From the NCBI GenBank assembly GCA_963771985.1, contig CAVYVO010000010.1:124001-188000 (forward strand): a stretch of 64,000 nucleotides of DNA, written 5' to 3'. This document shows, in pieces, positions 1 to 9,130 of the stretch. The notes beneath the pieces were generated by a model. It was not told the origin of the DNA, did no database searches, and worked only from the letters and a program-made list of their open reading frames with translations. The position numbers were made by a program, and so were the translations under genes. This DNA comes from Trebonia sp963771985. Lineage in GTDB: Bacteria; Actinomycetota; Actinomycetes; Streptosporangiales; Streptosporangiaceae. How positions within the stretch are numbered: position 1 is the first letter of the stretch; every line of letters starts with the position of its first letter.

Positions 1-72
1 CAGAGCCCCTCGGTAAGACAGTGTCTGACGACGGGATGACAAGCGTGTAATTTCCGGGGAGGTGGGCGTACG

Positions 73-2217
73 GTGAGCGTGGCCGAGGTGGCGCAGCGGG
101 GCGAAGAGTTCGAACGCATGCCGCCGCACGACGTCGCCGCCGAGCAGTGCGTCCTCGGCGGGATGCTGCTGTCCAAGGACGCCATCTCGGACGTGATCGA
201 GGTCATCCGGCCAGCCGACCACTACCGGCCCGCGCATCAGCTGGTGCACGAGGCGATCCTCGACCTGTACGCGCGCGGGGAGCCCGCTGACCCGATCACC
301 GTCTCCAACGAGCTCACCCGGCGCGGTGAGCTGGCCCGCATCGGCGGCGCGCCGTACCTGCACACGCTGATCGCCTCGGTGCCGACCGCGGCCAACGCCG
401 GCTACTACGCGCGGATCGTCAGGGAGCGCGCCATCCTCCGGCGGCTCGTGGAGGCCGGCACGCGCATCGTGCAGCTCGGCTACGCCGGTGACGGCGACGC
501 CGACGAGCTCGTGGACAGGGCGCAGGCCGAGGTGTACTCGGTCACGGACCGGCGGATCGCCGAGGACTACCACTCGCTGTCCGAGATCATGCCGGGGGCG
601 CTCGAGGAGATCGAGGCGATCGGCGCGCACGGCGGCGGCATCAACGGCGTTCCCACCGGATTCGCCGACCTGGACGCGCTGACCAACGGCCTGCACCCCG
701 GCCAGATGGTGGTCGTCGCGGCCCGCCCCGCCGTCGGCAAGGCCCTCGCCTTGGACACCCCGCTGCCGACCCCGGGCGGGTGGACCACGATGGGGCAGGT
801 GGCGGTCGGCGACCTGCTGGTCGGGGCGGACGGGAAGCCGACGCGGGTAGTCGCGGCGACCGAGGTCATGCGCGGGCGGCCCTGCTACCGCGTCGAGTTC
901 TCCGACGGGGCGGCGATCGTCGCCGACGAGGGCCACCAGTGGCTCACCTGGACGTCACACGCGGCCGGGTTCGTGCCGCCGCAGATCGTCACCACCGGGC
1001 AGATGGCCGCGGCGCTGAGCTGTCCGGCGCTGGGCGGGCAGTCCCGCTACGCGGTGTCGATGACCCGGCCGCTCGAGCTGCCCGCGGCCGACCTGCCCGT
1101 GCCGCCGCGCGCGCTTGGCGCCGCGCTGGCCGGGCGGGCGTTCGCCGGGGTCTCCGGGCCGGCCGCCACCTCCTTGAGCGCGGATGCCGCTTATGACCGC
1201 GTCCCGCCGTCGTACCTGCGGGGCAGCGTCACCCAGCGGCGCGAGCTGCTCGCCGGGCTGCTCGGCCTGGAGCGAGTGGCCGGGCCGGCGCGGATCGAGG
1301 TTACGAGCGGGGAGCTGGCGGCGGATGTCCGGGAACTGCTGCACAGCCTCGGTTTCCAGTCCACGACGACGGCGGACGCGCCGGGGCGCCATGTGATCCG
1401 CTTTACCGACGCGCTGCCCTGGCGGTACGTCGTCGCGGTCACGCCGGTGCCCGCCGTGCCGGTGCGGTGCGTCCAGGTGGACAACGACGACCATCTGTAC
1501 CTGGCCGGCCACGCCATGATCCCGACCCATAATTCCGCGCTGGCCCTCGACTTCGCGCGGTCGGCGACGATCAGGCACCAGTTGCCGACGGTGGTGTTCA
1601 GCCTGGAGATGGGGCGCAACGAGATCACGATGCGGCTGCTGTCGGCCGAGGCGCGGGTGCCGATGCACGTCATGCGCACCGGGCAGATGAGCGACGACGA
1701 CTGGGCCCGGCTGGCGCGGCGGATGAGCGAGGTGGCAGATGCTCCGTTGTTCATTGATGATTCGCCGAACATGTCGCTAATGGAGATCCGCGCCAAGTGC
1801 CGTCGGCTTAAGCAGCGGCACGATCTCAAGCTGGTGATCATCGACTACCTGCAGCTGATGTCCTCCTCCCGGCGGGTGGAGAGCCGGCAGCAGGAAGTGG
1901 CGGAGATGTCCCGGTCGCTGAAGCTGCTCGCCAAGGAACTGGACGTGCCCGTGGTGGCGCTATCCCAGCTCAACCGGGGGCCAGAGCAGCGGCAGGACAA
2001 GAAGCCGATGCTTTCGGACCTGCGGGAGAGCGGCTCGATCGAGCAGGACGCCGACGTGGTCATCCTGCTGCACCGGGAGGACGCCTACGAGCGCGAGTCG
2101 CCGCGGGCCGGTGAGGCGGACCTGATCGTCGCCAAGCACAGGAACGGCCCGACCGCGACCGTCACGGTGGCCTTCCAGGGGCACTACAGCCGTTTCGTGG
2201 ACATGGCGCCCGCCTGA
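73..2217 (+). CDS. dnaB: Replicative DNA helicase DnaB, intein-containing
   Basis: This is the hexameric 5'-3' helicase that unwinds DNA at the replication fork. The host protein is about 450 residues once the 264-residue intein (residues 224-487) is removed, which is the usual DnaB length. The N-terminal DnaB domain covers about residues 15-120. The RecA-like helicase core begins near residue 195 with the P-loop ARPAVGK, which continues after the intein as SALALDFAR. Walker B is LVIIDYLQLM and is followed by the conserved LSQLNRG and DLRESGSIEQDAD motifs. The GTG start is preceded by GGGGAGG about 8 nt upstream. No neighbouring rpsF/ssb/rplI genes are visible because the window begins just upstream. 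Identity is very secure. Confidence 0.97.
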   Translation: MSVAEVAQRGEEFERMPPHDVAAEQCVLGGMLLSKDAISDVIEVIRPADHYRPAHQLVHEAILDLYARGEPADPITVSNELTRRGELARIGGAPYLHTLIASVPTAANAGYYARIVRERAILRRLVEAGTRIVQLGYAGDGDADELVDRAQAEVYSVTDRRIAEDYHSLSEIMPGALEEIEAIGAHGGGINGVPTGFADLDALTNGLHPGQMVVVAARPAVGKALALDTPLPTPGGWTTMGQVAVGDLLVGADGKPTRVVAATEVMRGRPCYRVEFSDGAAIVADEGHQWLTWTSHAAGFVPPQIVTTGQMAAALSCPALGGQSRYAVSMTRPLELPAADLPVPPRALGAALAGRAFAGVSGPAATSLSADAAYDRVPPSYLRGSVTQRRELLAGLLGLERVAGPARIEVTSGELAADVRELLHSLGFQSTTTADAPGRHVIRFTDALPWRYVVAVTPVPAVPVRCVQVDNDDHLYLAGHAMIPTHNSALALDFARSATIRHQLPTVVFSLEMGRNEITMRLLSAEARVPMHVMRTGQMSDDDWARLARRMSEVADAPLFIDDSPNMSLMEIRAKCRRLKQRHDLKLVIIDYLQLMSSSRRVESRQQEVAEMSRSLKLLAKELDVPVVALSQLNRGPEQRQDKKPMLSDLRESGSIEQDADVVILLHREDAYERESPRAGEADLIVAKHRNGPTATVTVAFQGHYSRFVDMAPA
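742..1533 (+). other. Class 3-type intein in the DnaB P-loop, endonuclease decayed
   Basis: In-frame insertion of 264 codons between Lys223 of the Walker A motif and Ser488. It begins with Ala (ALALDTPLPTPGGW) rather than Cys or Ser, and ends PTHN followed by Ser. The class 3 triad is visible: Trp290 in GHQWLTW (block B), Cys466 in VRCVQVD (block F) and Thr485 just before the terminal His-Asn (block G). In class 3 inteins the block F Cys makes the first nucleophilic attack. The middle (YLRGSVTQRRELLAGLL to about residue 445) resembles a LAGLIDADG-type endonuclease. The usual LLxGLxDTDG acidic motif reads LLAGLLGLER, so the endonuclease is probably dead while splicing should persist. Confidence 0.9.
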
Positions 2218-2323
2218 GTCGCTGGTGTTGTAGGGTCTCACGTCGCGTGACGGAATCTCACGGCCGATGGCGTGCGGAGGTCGGATGTGTCCCTTCTGTG
2301 GCGATCGATCACGGTCGGCGGGA

Positions 2324-3352
2324 TCAGGACCGGTTGCGCGTGTGCGTGTCGAAGGCCTCCCACAGCAGATTGAGCGGGTGCTCCGGGTGGTAGAGGGCGC
2401 GCTCGCCCTTGCGGGCGAAGATGCCGGCGAGGATCTGGAGCGGGGGGCTGAAGCCCGGGGCCAGGGGGATGAGCCTGAGGCCGGGGCCTCCGGGGAGCCT
2501 GCCTTCGACGGCGGCCTGGGCTGCTGCGCTGGTTGAGATGAGCGCGCCGTGGACTAGGCGTGAGCGCAGCAGTGCCAGGCCGTAGTAGATGCTGTCGATT
2601 TCGGCGACGATGTGCAGCTGGTCGCGGAAGTTGTGGCCGTACCAGCGGCGGAGGAAGTCGGCGATCAGGCCGGCTGAGGGCGCGAGGAGCGGGATGCCGG
2701 GGAGCCGGTCCTGGGCGACGCTGGCAACGGGTAGCTCCCTGACCGGGAGGTTGGTGACGAGGGCGAGGTCTTCGCGCTGCCATTCGATGACGTCGTAGGC
2801 GTCGAGGGTGGGGTCGGGGCCGGAAGTGGTGGGGACGCTGCCGCAGACCAGGTCGACGTTCTTGGCCTCCAGCTGGGTCCAGAAGTCGCGGGTCCGGACG
2901 TGGACGATGTTCAGCTCGATCTCGCGGCGGGTGAATTCCGCCTCGATGCCTGACCAGACCTGGGCGAGGAACTCGACGGTGAATTCGGTGGTGGCCACGG
3001 TGACGACGGCGCCGAGGCGTCGTCGTCGTTCGGTGATCCCGGCGAGCCAGTCGCCGAACATCCCCGCCGCTATCTCGGCGGCCATCTCGCCGGTCGGGGT
3101 GAACAGGTAGTCCTGGCCGCGGCCTTGCTTGACGACGACGGCCTCGCCGCAGGCCGCCTGGAAGGTCCGGTTGAGCGCGTCGAGCTGCTTGCGGACGGAA
3201 GAGTGCTCGCGGCCGAGCAGGGCTGCGGCGCGTAGCGGGGAGCCGGACTCCTGCACGGCGAGCAAGGTGCGCAACTGGTCGAGCGTGGTGTCAAGAAGCG
3301 GGGCTGGAGAGGCGAGCAACTCGGCGAGTCTGCCAGCCGGGGGTACCCGCAC
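2324..3352 (-). CDS. LysR-family transcriptional regulator
   Basis: Probable LysR-type regulator of about 342 residues if translation starts at the GTG at 3352. A start at 3406 would give 360 residues. An N-terminal winged helix (DQLRTLLAVQESGSPLRAAA, then a recognition-helix-like SSVRKQLDALN) is followed by a long effector-binding domain with strands such as VVTVATTEFTVEFLAQV and DLVCGSVPTT. The helix region is more divergent than in classical LysR proteins. It is convergent with dnaB and divergent from the small HTH gene at 3387, its most likely local neighbour. No target is evident. The later start is preferred because the earlier one would overlap that gene. Confidence 0.75.
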   Translation of the reverse strand: MRVPPAGRLAELLASPAPLLDTTLDQLRTLLAVQESGSPLRAAALLGREHSSVRKQLDALNRTFQAACGEAVVVKQGRGQDYLFTPTGEMAAEIAAGMFGDWLAGITERRRRLGAVVTVATTEFTVEFLAQVWSGIEAEFTRREIELNIVHVRTRDFWTQLEAKNVDLVCGSVPTTSGPDPTLDAYDVIEWQREDLALVTNLPVRELPVASVAQDRLPGIPLLAPSAGLIADFLRRWYGHNFRDQLHIVAEIDSIYYGLALLRSRLVHGALISTSAAAQAAVEGRLPGGPGLRLIPLAPGFSPPLQILAGIFARKGERALYHPEHPLNLLWEAFDTHTRNRS

Positions 3353-3386
3353 GGGGCCTGTTGTCACGTTCGGCGCGTTTGAGAAG

Positions 3387-3626
3387 GTGGCCCGCGAGCG
3401 CGGCAAGGCATGGCCGGATGAGCACTACCGCCAGGTGGCCGAGGTGTACAAGTCGGCTGTGGAGCATCGAAGGCCGCCGCTCAAGGCGATCCAGGAACAC
3501 TGGCACGTCACCCGGCCCGCGGCAGCCAAGTACGTAAAGGGCGCCCGTGATCGGGGTTTCCTCGGCTGGCCGGAACGTACAGGAATCGCCGGCTACCACG
3601 CGGCCGAAAGCCCATTTACCAAGTAG
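3387..3626 (+). CDS. Small helix-turn-helix protein
   Basis: A 79-residue protein starting VARERGKAWPDEHYRQVAEV. It has the pattern of short actinobacterial HTH proteins: a conserved PDEHYRxVAEVY opening, then an HTH-like stretch (LKAIQEHWHVTRPAAAKYV) and the ending ARDRGFLGW. The frame stays open upstream to 3129, but that part is antisense to the LysR gene and reads as low-complexity Arg/Ser, so the GTG at 3387 is the most sensible start. A ribosome site in front of it is weak. Role is unknown, presumably DNA binding. Such genes often sit beside mobile or strain-variable DNA, as here. Confidence 0.5.
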   Translation: MARERGKAWPDEHYRQVAEVYKSAVEHRRPPLKAIQEHWHVTRPAAAKYVKGARDRGFLGWPERTGIAGYHAAESPFTK

Positions 3627-3765
3627 CGCGGGCCAACTGGCACGCTAGTGGCCACGCTTGCCGCTCCTTATTTCGTAACGGAAACGTCACGGCCGGCGCG
3701 TCAGGCTGCGCCGTCCGCCTGACCGCTGCAAGGCTAGCCACGCTTGCGAGCGGGGAGGCAGCCTG

Positions 3766-4305
3766 GTGCGTGAGATCGAGGTTAAGTACCGAGTCGATGA
3801 CCTGGAAGGCCTTCTTGCCGCCCTCAAGTCCCGAGGCATCGAAGTGAGCGACCCCCTGCACGAGGACGACCAGGCATACGCCCCGGCCGGGTGGCAGTTC
3901 GGCGACAGCAAGCTCGGCGTGTCATTCCTCCGGCTGCGTACCGTCGCGGGTCGGCACTACTTCACCCTCAAGCAGCCGGCACAGAACGACCAGGCATGCC
4001 TGGAGTACGAGACGGAAGTCACCGACCGCGGGGCCATGCACCATGCCGCACTGCACATGGGCTACCGGCCGACGGTCCGCATCGTCAAGATGCGGCGCAC
4101 GGCCAGGATCGGCGGCTGCTCGCTGTGCATCGACGAGGTTGAAGGAGTCGGTGGCTTCATCGAGGCCGAGCGCATGGCCCCCGACGACGCCGACGCGCGG
4201 GCAGTCCAGGCTGAGCTCGCAGCGCTCATCGAATCCCTGGGCGCCGTGACAACCCGCACTACCGAGACGTACGACTCCCTGGTGCACGCGGCACACCGAG
4301 ATTGA
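3766..4305 (+). CDS. CYTH domain protein (CyaB/ThTPase-like)
   Basis: A 179-residue CYTH-superfamily protein, the family of class IV adenylate cyclases and thiamine-triphosphatase-like phosphohydrolases. The diagnostic ExExK motif is present at the extreme N-terminus (REIEVKY, residues 2-8). It is followed by the alternating charged strands expected of the triphosphate tunnel: FLRLRTV, YFTLKQP, YETEVTD, VKMRRTARI and IDEVEGVGGFIEAE. GTG start. It is flanked by the small HTH gene and by non-coding DNA, so context says nothing about substrate. It could hydrolyse a triphosphate substrate or act as a cyclase; the sequence does not decide. Confidence 0.85.
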   Translation: MREIEVKYRVDDLEGLLAALKSRGIEVSDPLHEDDQAYAPAGWQFGDSKLGVSFLRLRTVAGRHYFTLKQPAQNDQACLEYETEVTDRGAMHHAALHMGYRPTVRIVKMRRTARIGGCSLCIDEVEGVGGFIEAERMAPDDADARAVQAELAALIESLGAVTTRTTETYDSLVHAAHRD

Positions 4306-4307
4306 TC

Positions 4308-4358
4308 TACAGCGGCGTCTCCATTGAGGTCGTGCGCCGCCGCCTCGGTTGCCCCTGA
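4308..4358 (+). pseudogene. Possible tyrosine-recombinase C-terminal crumb
   Basis: A 16-codon stretch directly after the CYTH gene reads YSGVSIEVVRRRLGCP before a stop. It resembles the segment just before the catalytic Tyr of phage-type integrases (GxxIExVRRRLGH). It is too short to be certain, and the rest of the 4306-4579 gap holds nothing else I can recognise. If real, it marks an old insertion beside this gene. Confidence 0.3.
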
Positions 4359-4579
4359 ACCGGATCGGCGCAACCTCCGCTGAGGCGCTGGTCCGGCATG
4401 GCCAGCCGCGCCGGGTGAAGAAATGCGGCGGGGTTGAGACTGATCATGGCAGCCAACGTCGTGAGACGGCAGAGAAATCCCAGGTCAACGAAGATCGACA
4501 GGTCACGTGGCGTGAGACCGTACAGCTGGTTTGGAAACGGCCGGCGGTGTTACTCCGCGGGGGCGCATGGCGGGATGCA

Positions 4580-5627
4580 TCAGGCGGCGCGGCGGCGGAC
4601 CAGCCAGACCGTTGCGGCGATGAGCAGCACCGACAGCGCGAGCAGCCAGCCGCCCTCGATCCACTGGAAGGGCCAGAACCGGCTGGCCGACTGGTAGCTC
4701 GTCCACTGCGTGTACCCGTGCTGGGCGAGGCACTGCTCGAATGTTCCCACCGAAGGCTTGCCCTGCCCCGGTGGAAGGGAAGAGCAGAACTGGTTGAGGA
4801 GGCTCATGGGAGGAAAGCCGGCGAACGCGAACCTGCCGTCCTTGGCCGATCACTGGCTGATGATCCACGCGGTGCCGGGCAGGTTGAAGTTGTTGGAGGT
4901 GACCAGCGGGGCCAGGTAGTGCTCGCGCAGGAACCCCCCCGGTCGCGAAGGCGAGCCCGGCGTAGACGACCAGGATGGCGACGATCGCGGGAACGACCCG
5001 GCGGATGAGCATCCCGGCCAGGGCGCCGATCGCGAAGGCGGCTAGCGTCCAGGCAGGGAACCCGACCCCGCGCAGGTCGAACAGGCCAGGAGTGAGCGGG
5101 GTCGTCCTCGGCAGGCCGAGGGACTGGTTGCCCACGAACGGCTGGTAGTACCAGGTCAGCAGAGCGCCGAACGCGGCGGCGGCGGCGGTCACCACGACCG
5201 CGAGCAGCGCCAGCTTGGCGACCGCCCAGCGCCGCCGGCCGAAGCCCTGGGTCCAGGCGTACCGGAAGGTGCCGGTCTCCAGCTCCCTGGCCAGCACCGG
5301 CGCCCCGGCGAACGCCCCGATCAGCACGGGCAGCACCTGCAGGATGAAGCCATTCGACAGGAAGTTGTCCATGCCATCCAACGTGCTGTCCAGGCCCTGG
5401 CAGGCAGCCGAGCTTGCCGGCTGGCAGGCGACTGCGGCGGCGTAGGCGTGGTGCAACGGCAGGCCCGCGATCCACAGGTACACCGCCAGCGCGCCCAGCA
5501 GCACGGCCACGCCGCCCAGCGCGATCCGGTGCTGCCGCCAGGCGACCCCGGCCATCCGCCGCCACGGCACCGGCCGCAGCCCGGCGTCGTCCTCGTCCGG
5601 GCGGGCGGGCATGGTCAGCGCGGTCAC
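4580..5627 (-). pseudogene. ABC-2 type permease, frameshifted and nonsense-interrupted
   Basis: Membrane component of an ABC exporter. The GTG start at 5627 overlaps the ATPase stop (GTGA). Hydrophobic segments include IALGGVAVLLGALAVYLWIA and AVVVTAAAAAFGALLTWY, and the frame is good to about LVVYAGLAFATGG. A run of seven C at 4934-4940 shifts the frame. The continuation (REHYLAPLVTSNNFNLPGTA) is one frame over and then meets a TGA at 4850-4852 where a Trp codon would be expected. Further on, the same frame resumes through MSLLNQFCSSLPPGQGKPS and the last membrane helix to 4580. Two independent lesions favour a real pseudogene over one sequencing error, but errors are not excluded. Confidence 0.8.
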
Positions 5628-6355
5628 CGCGTCACCTCCGACGTTGGGGTCTCGCGCAGATAGTTCAGGGCGAGTTCCTCCAGGCTGGCCTGGCCGTGGG
5701 CGGCGAGCAGGTCACCTACTTCCCCGGCTAGCCGCACCCGGCCCCGGGACAGCAGGATGAGGTAGTCCGCGACCCGCTCCAGTTCGGTGAGCACGTGCGA
5801 GGACAGCAGCACCGACACGCCGTCGGCGGCCGCCGCCGCCAGCACGGTGGCCATGAAGTCGTGCCGGGCGACCGGGTCGAGCATCGCCACCGGCTCGTCC
5901 AGCACCAGGAGTTGCGGCCCGCGGGCCAGCGCCAGGGTCAGCGCCAGCTGCGCCTGCTGGCCGCCGGACAGCTTCCCCGCCTTCCGCTTAGGCGGGATGC
6001 CGAGCTGCTCCAGCCGGGCCTTGGCGTAGGGCTGGTCGAAGCGCCGGTTCAGGCTGCGGGTCAGGTAGATCATGTCCGCGACCGGCAGGTTCTTGTACAG
6101 CGGCGTGTCCTGGGCCACGAACGCGATCCCGTCCAGCGCGGCCGGCGACCCCGCCCGGCGGCCGCCCAGCACGGTGACTGCGCCCGCGGACGGCGCGGTC
6201 AGGCCGACCGTCAGGTTCAGCAGCGTGCTCTTGCCGGCCCCGTTCGGCCCGACCAGCGCCGCCACCCGCCCGGCGGGGATCTCCAGCGTGCACTCGCGCA
6301 GCGCCCAGGTACCGCCGTAGCGCTTGCCCAGGCCGCTGGCCTCGACGACGTTCAT
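5624..6355 (-). CDS. ABC transporter ATP-binding protein
   Basis: A 243-residue ATPase of the ABC-2 export type. The ATG at 6355 follows GGAGGAG at ideal spacing, so longer upstream readings are not needed. Walker A is GPNGAGKST, the Q-loop is FVAQDTPLY, the signature is LSGGQQAQ, Walker B is LLVLDEPVAMLD and the H-loop is LSSHVLTEL. It is translationally coupled to the permease at 5627, which is broken. It is divergent from the sensor kinase/response regulator pair at 6579-8373, which probably controls it, a common arrangement for antibiotic- or peptide-stress exporters. Confidence 0.92.
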   Translation of the reverse strand: MNVVEASGLGKRYGGTWALRECTLEIPAGRVAALVGPNGAGKSTLLNLTVGLTAPSAGAVTVLGGRRAGSPAALDGIAFVAQDTPLYKNLPVADMIYLTRSLNRRFDQPYAKARLEQLGIPPKRKAGKLSGGQQAQLALTLALARGPQLLVLDEPVAMLDPVARHDFMATVLAAAAADGVSVLLSSHVLTELERVADYLILLSRGRVRLAGEVGDLLAAHGQASLEELALNYLRETPTSEVTR

Positions 6356-6578
6356 CGATCTCCTCCCATGCTCCAGTCCGGTGTGCCCGCCGCCCACTGT
6401 CCCTGGATCCCGGCCCGGTTGTCTGCGGTCGCGGGAACGAACCGGTTCATCCGCAAGAGTGAATCCAGGTCGCCACACGGCTGATGCGCATGGCCTGGCC
6501 AGGCGCTACCGTCGGGGGCAATGCAGGCAGTTCGAACGCTTCGCGGGCGGTGACCCTGGCATCATCGCCGATGCCGGG

Positions 6579-7687
6579 ATGGGGATTGTCGCGGCCGGGC
6601 TGACCGCCGTCGCCGCGTGGGGGCCGCCCGGCCCGGTCGGCACCGCGATCGCCGGGCCGACGTGGCTGCGGGCGCTGCTGCCCCTGCTCATGGGCGCGCC
6701 GCTGGTGCTGCGCCGCCGTGCGCCGCTGCTGATGTGGACAGCGATCTGGGCGGGCATAGCGCTGCAGTACCTGCTCACCCTGGACCCGCCGCGGGGCCTG
6801 GAGTTCACGTTTGTGCTGTTCGCCGCCGCCTACTCACTGGGCGCGCACGCCAGCCTGCCCCGCGCGGTCGCCGGCCTGGTCGTCACCGCTCCCGTCATGG
6901 CCGAGATCAGCGATAAGGGCGGCCTTGGGCTGGCCTTTTCGCAGCATCGCGGCGCGGCGGGCGTGGCCTTGTCGGTGCTCCGACTCCTGGCATTCTGGCT
7001 GGCTGGCGTTCTCGTCCGCGCCCGCAGGCAGGCTGCCTCGCTGGCCGAGCGGAACGCGGCGCTGCAGCGCCAGGCCGAGCAGGCCGCGGCGGCCGAGCGG
7101 TCACGGATCGCCTGGGAACTGCACGACATCGTCGCCCATCACCTCAGCGTGATCGTGCTCCAGGCGGCCGGCGACCGGCCCTGGAGAAGATCGAGAACAG
7201 CGGACGGCAGGCGCTGGACGAGACTCGTCGCCTGCTTGGCGTCCTGCGCGACCCAGACGAGGAGACCGCGCTCGCACCGCAGCCGGGCATCGGCGAGCTG
7301 GACGCGCTGGCCGCCAGCGTCCGGGCAGCCGGCCTGCCGGTGAACCTAGTCATCAGCGGTGAGCCCGCCGCGCTGCCCGCGGCCGTGGACGTGTCGGTCT
7401 ACCACATCGTCCAGGAGGCGCTGACCAACGTCCTCAAGCACGCCGGCCCGGCCCGCGCCGACGTGACGATCGGCTGCGCGCAGGAAACTGTCACGATCGA
7501 GATCACCGACAACGGAACAGGGGAACCCGGCCACCAGGCGCCTGGCGGGCACGGGCTGTCCGGGATGCGCGAGCGGGCCGCGGTATTCGGCGGTGAACTG
7601 CGCGCCGGGCCGCGGCCCGGCGGCGGGTTCGCCGTGCTCGCCCGGCTGCCGCCGGCCGACGGCCTGCCACCGGGCGGGCCGTCATGA
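6579..7687 (+). pseudogene. Sensor histidine kinase (NarL-partner type), frameshifted
   Basis: Membrane histidine kinase. The first frame gives several membrane helices (from GIVAAGLTAVAAWG to LRLLAFWLAGVLV) and the HisKA_3 phosphoacceptor helix with His in WELHDIVAHHLSVIV. At about 7165-7180 the frame is lost. The correct continuation, ALEKIENSGRQALDETRRLL, is in another frame and runs into the HATPase domain (IVQEALTNVLKHA, ITDNGTGEPG, GLSGMRERAAVFGG) to the stop at 7687. A few expected residues of the linker are also missing at the break. The ATG at 6579 is the first plausible start, but an earlier start cannot be excluded. The stop overlaps the regulator's start. Confidence 0.8.
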
Positions 7688-8373
7688 TCAGCGTCCTGAT
7701 CGCCGACGACCAGGACCTCGTCCAGGAAGGCCTGCGGATGCTGCTGGAAGCCGAGCCGGACCTGGCCGTCGCCGGGGAGGCCGCCGACGGCAGCCAGGCG
7801 CTGGCCCAGGCACGGCTCCTGGATCCCGACGTGATCTTGATGGACGTCCGCATGCCCGGCATGAACGGCATCGAGGCAACCGCCCGGCTCGTCCGGGCCG
7901 GGTCCCGGGCGCGGATCCTGATGCTGACCACCTTCAACCTGGACGAGTACGTCTACCACGCGCTGAAGGCCGGCGCGAGCGGCTTCCTGCTCAAAGACGC
8001 CAGCCGCGGGCAGCTGGCCGGCGCCGTGCGCGCGGTGTCGGCCGGCGAGACCCTCCTCGCCCCCGCCATCACCCGGCGGCTGATCGAGGACTTCTGCCGA
8101 GGCCCCGCACCCGGCGCCCCCGCCGCGGACGCGGCCGGGCGGCTCAGCGAACGGGAACTCGGCGTCGTGCGGCTAGTGGCTCAGGGCCTGTCGAACGCGG
8201 AGATCGCCGCCGGGCTCTACCTCAGCGGGGCCACCGTCAAGAGCCACATCGCCCGCATCCTCGCCAAGCTCGGGTTGCGTGACCGGGTGCAGGTCGCCGT
8301 CTACGCCTACGAACACGGCATCGTCCGGCCAGGCCACAAAACTCCGCCATCCGGCCGGGGAACAAGACCCTAG
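7684..8373 (+). CDS. NarL/LuxR-family response regulator
   Basis: A 229-residue two-component regulator. The receiver domain covers about residues 1-120, with acidic pocket Asp8/Asp9, phosphoacceptor Asp54 in LMDVRMPG, and the conserved Thr and Lys in LTTF and LLKD. The LuxR-type DNA-binding domain follows (about 150-212, LSERELGVVRLVAQGLSNAE, SGATVKSHIARILAKL). The ATG overlaps the kinase stop by ATGA, so they were an operon. The cognate kinase is frame-broken, so phosphorylation would depend on another kinase or on small phosphodonors. Confidence 0.93.
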   Translation: MISVLIADDQDLVQEGLRMLLEAEPDLAVAGEAADGSQALAQARLLDPDVILMDVRMPGMNGIEATARLVRAGSRARILMLTTFNLDEYVYHALKAGASGFLLKDASRGQLAGAVRAVSAGETLLAPAITRRLIEDFCRGPAPGAPAADAAGRLSERELGVVRLVAQGLSNAEIAAGLYLSGATVKSHIARILAKLGLRDRVQVAVYAYEHGIVRPGHKTPPSGRGTRP

Positions 8374-8449
8374 CGCGAGCCAGGCGCCAGAGTCCCGAAT
8401 TCAGGGCCAGAACCGGCCGTTCTGCATCGCTGACCCGGATCTCTCCTTT

Positions 8450-8830
8450 CATAGTGCTGGCCTTTCAGCCTCTGTAGCCACCACCCACGCGGCGACTCTC
8501 CGGGAAGTCCAAGCCGGCCAGCGGGCACGCCGCGACGCCATCGGAGGCTACTGGATCGCCTCCGCAGACCCGGAAGCAGCCACGCACGCCATCACCCGCA
8601 CCCTTCCTGCGGCGTCGCTCAAGTGGATCGTCCTGGCCACGGACGGTGCGACCGACACAGCACGGCACCTCGGCCTCGACGATTGGAACGCCGTCGCACG
8701 CTCTGACCAGGCCGGGCTATCCGCCCTCCTCCAGCGCTGCCACGAATGGGAAGAGAACACCGACCCAGACGGCTGCCAGTTCCCGCGTGCCAAACGGCAC
8801 GACGATAGGCAATCGCCACAGTCCGCCTGA
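8450..8830 (+). pseudogene. C-terminal remnant of a PP2C-like Ser/Thr phosphatase
   Basis: The reading frame matches the last third of actinobacterial PP2C-like phosphatases: LREVQAGQRARRDAIGGYWI, IVLATDGATDTARHLG, then FPRAKRHDD near the end. The N-terminal metal-binding motifs are missing. Immediately after HDD the frame slips: the expected closing strand (AIATVRL) is found one frame over at about 8805-8828. Nothing upstream supplies the missing part, so this is a truncated, frameshifted relic and not a working enzyme. Confidence 0.6.
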
Positions 8831-9130
8831 CCTGACCCCGCTCCACGCTGGCAGAGAAGGCCCCGTCGGCGCGCGAGCTGCGTAGTCGCTGGTCAGCGCC
8901 GCACACCGGGCCGTGGGTGCGGGACTTGAAGAAACGGCCAGATCGATGAGAAAGATCGCTGGCAGATCGGTGAGAAGGCTCGAAGAAGCGCAGGTCAGCG
9001 ATTACCCGTTGGCCAAGTTAAATGAGAACCTGCACTGGTGCCGGACCAAGCGTATGAGCAGTCTTCGGGCCGGTTCTCACGCGTTGAGTCGCGGGCCGGG
9101 CCGCTCGGCGTGGCCCGGCCCGCCCGCCTG
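8831..9130. other. Intergenic stretch
   Basis: About 300 bp with no convincing gene. It contains short direct repeats (GATCGATGAGAAAGATCG, then AGATCGGTGAGAAGG) and, at its right end, the strong terminator listed separately. Confidence 0.5.
9092..9122 (-). terminator. Strong GC hairpin after the YVTN gene
   Basis: Perfect 11-bp inverted repeat CGGGCCGGGCC with a 9-nt loop, beginning 9 bp beyond the stop of the minus-strand YVTN gene. There is no T-tract, which is typical of actinobacterial terminators. Confidence 0.75.
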
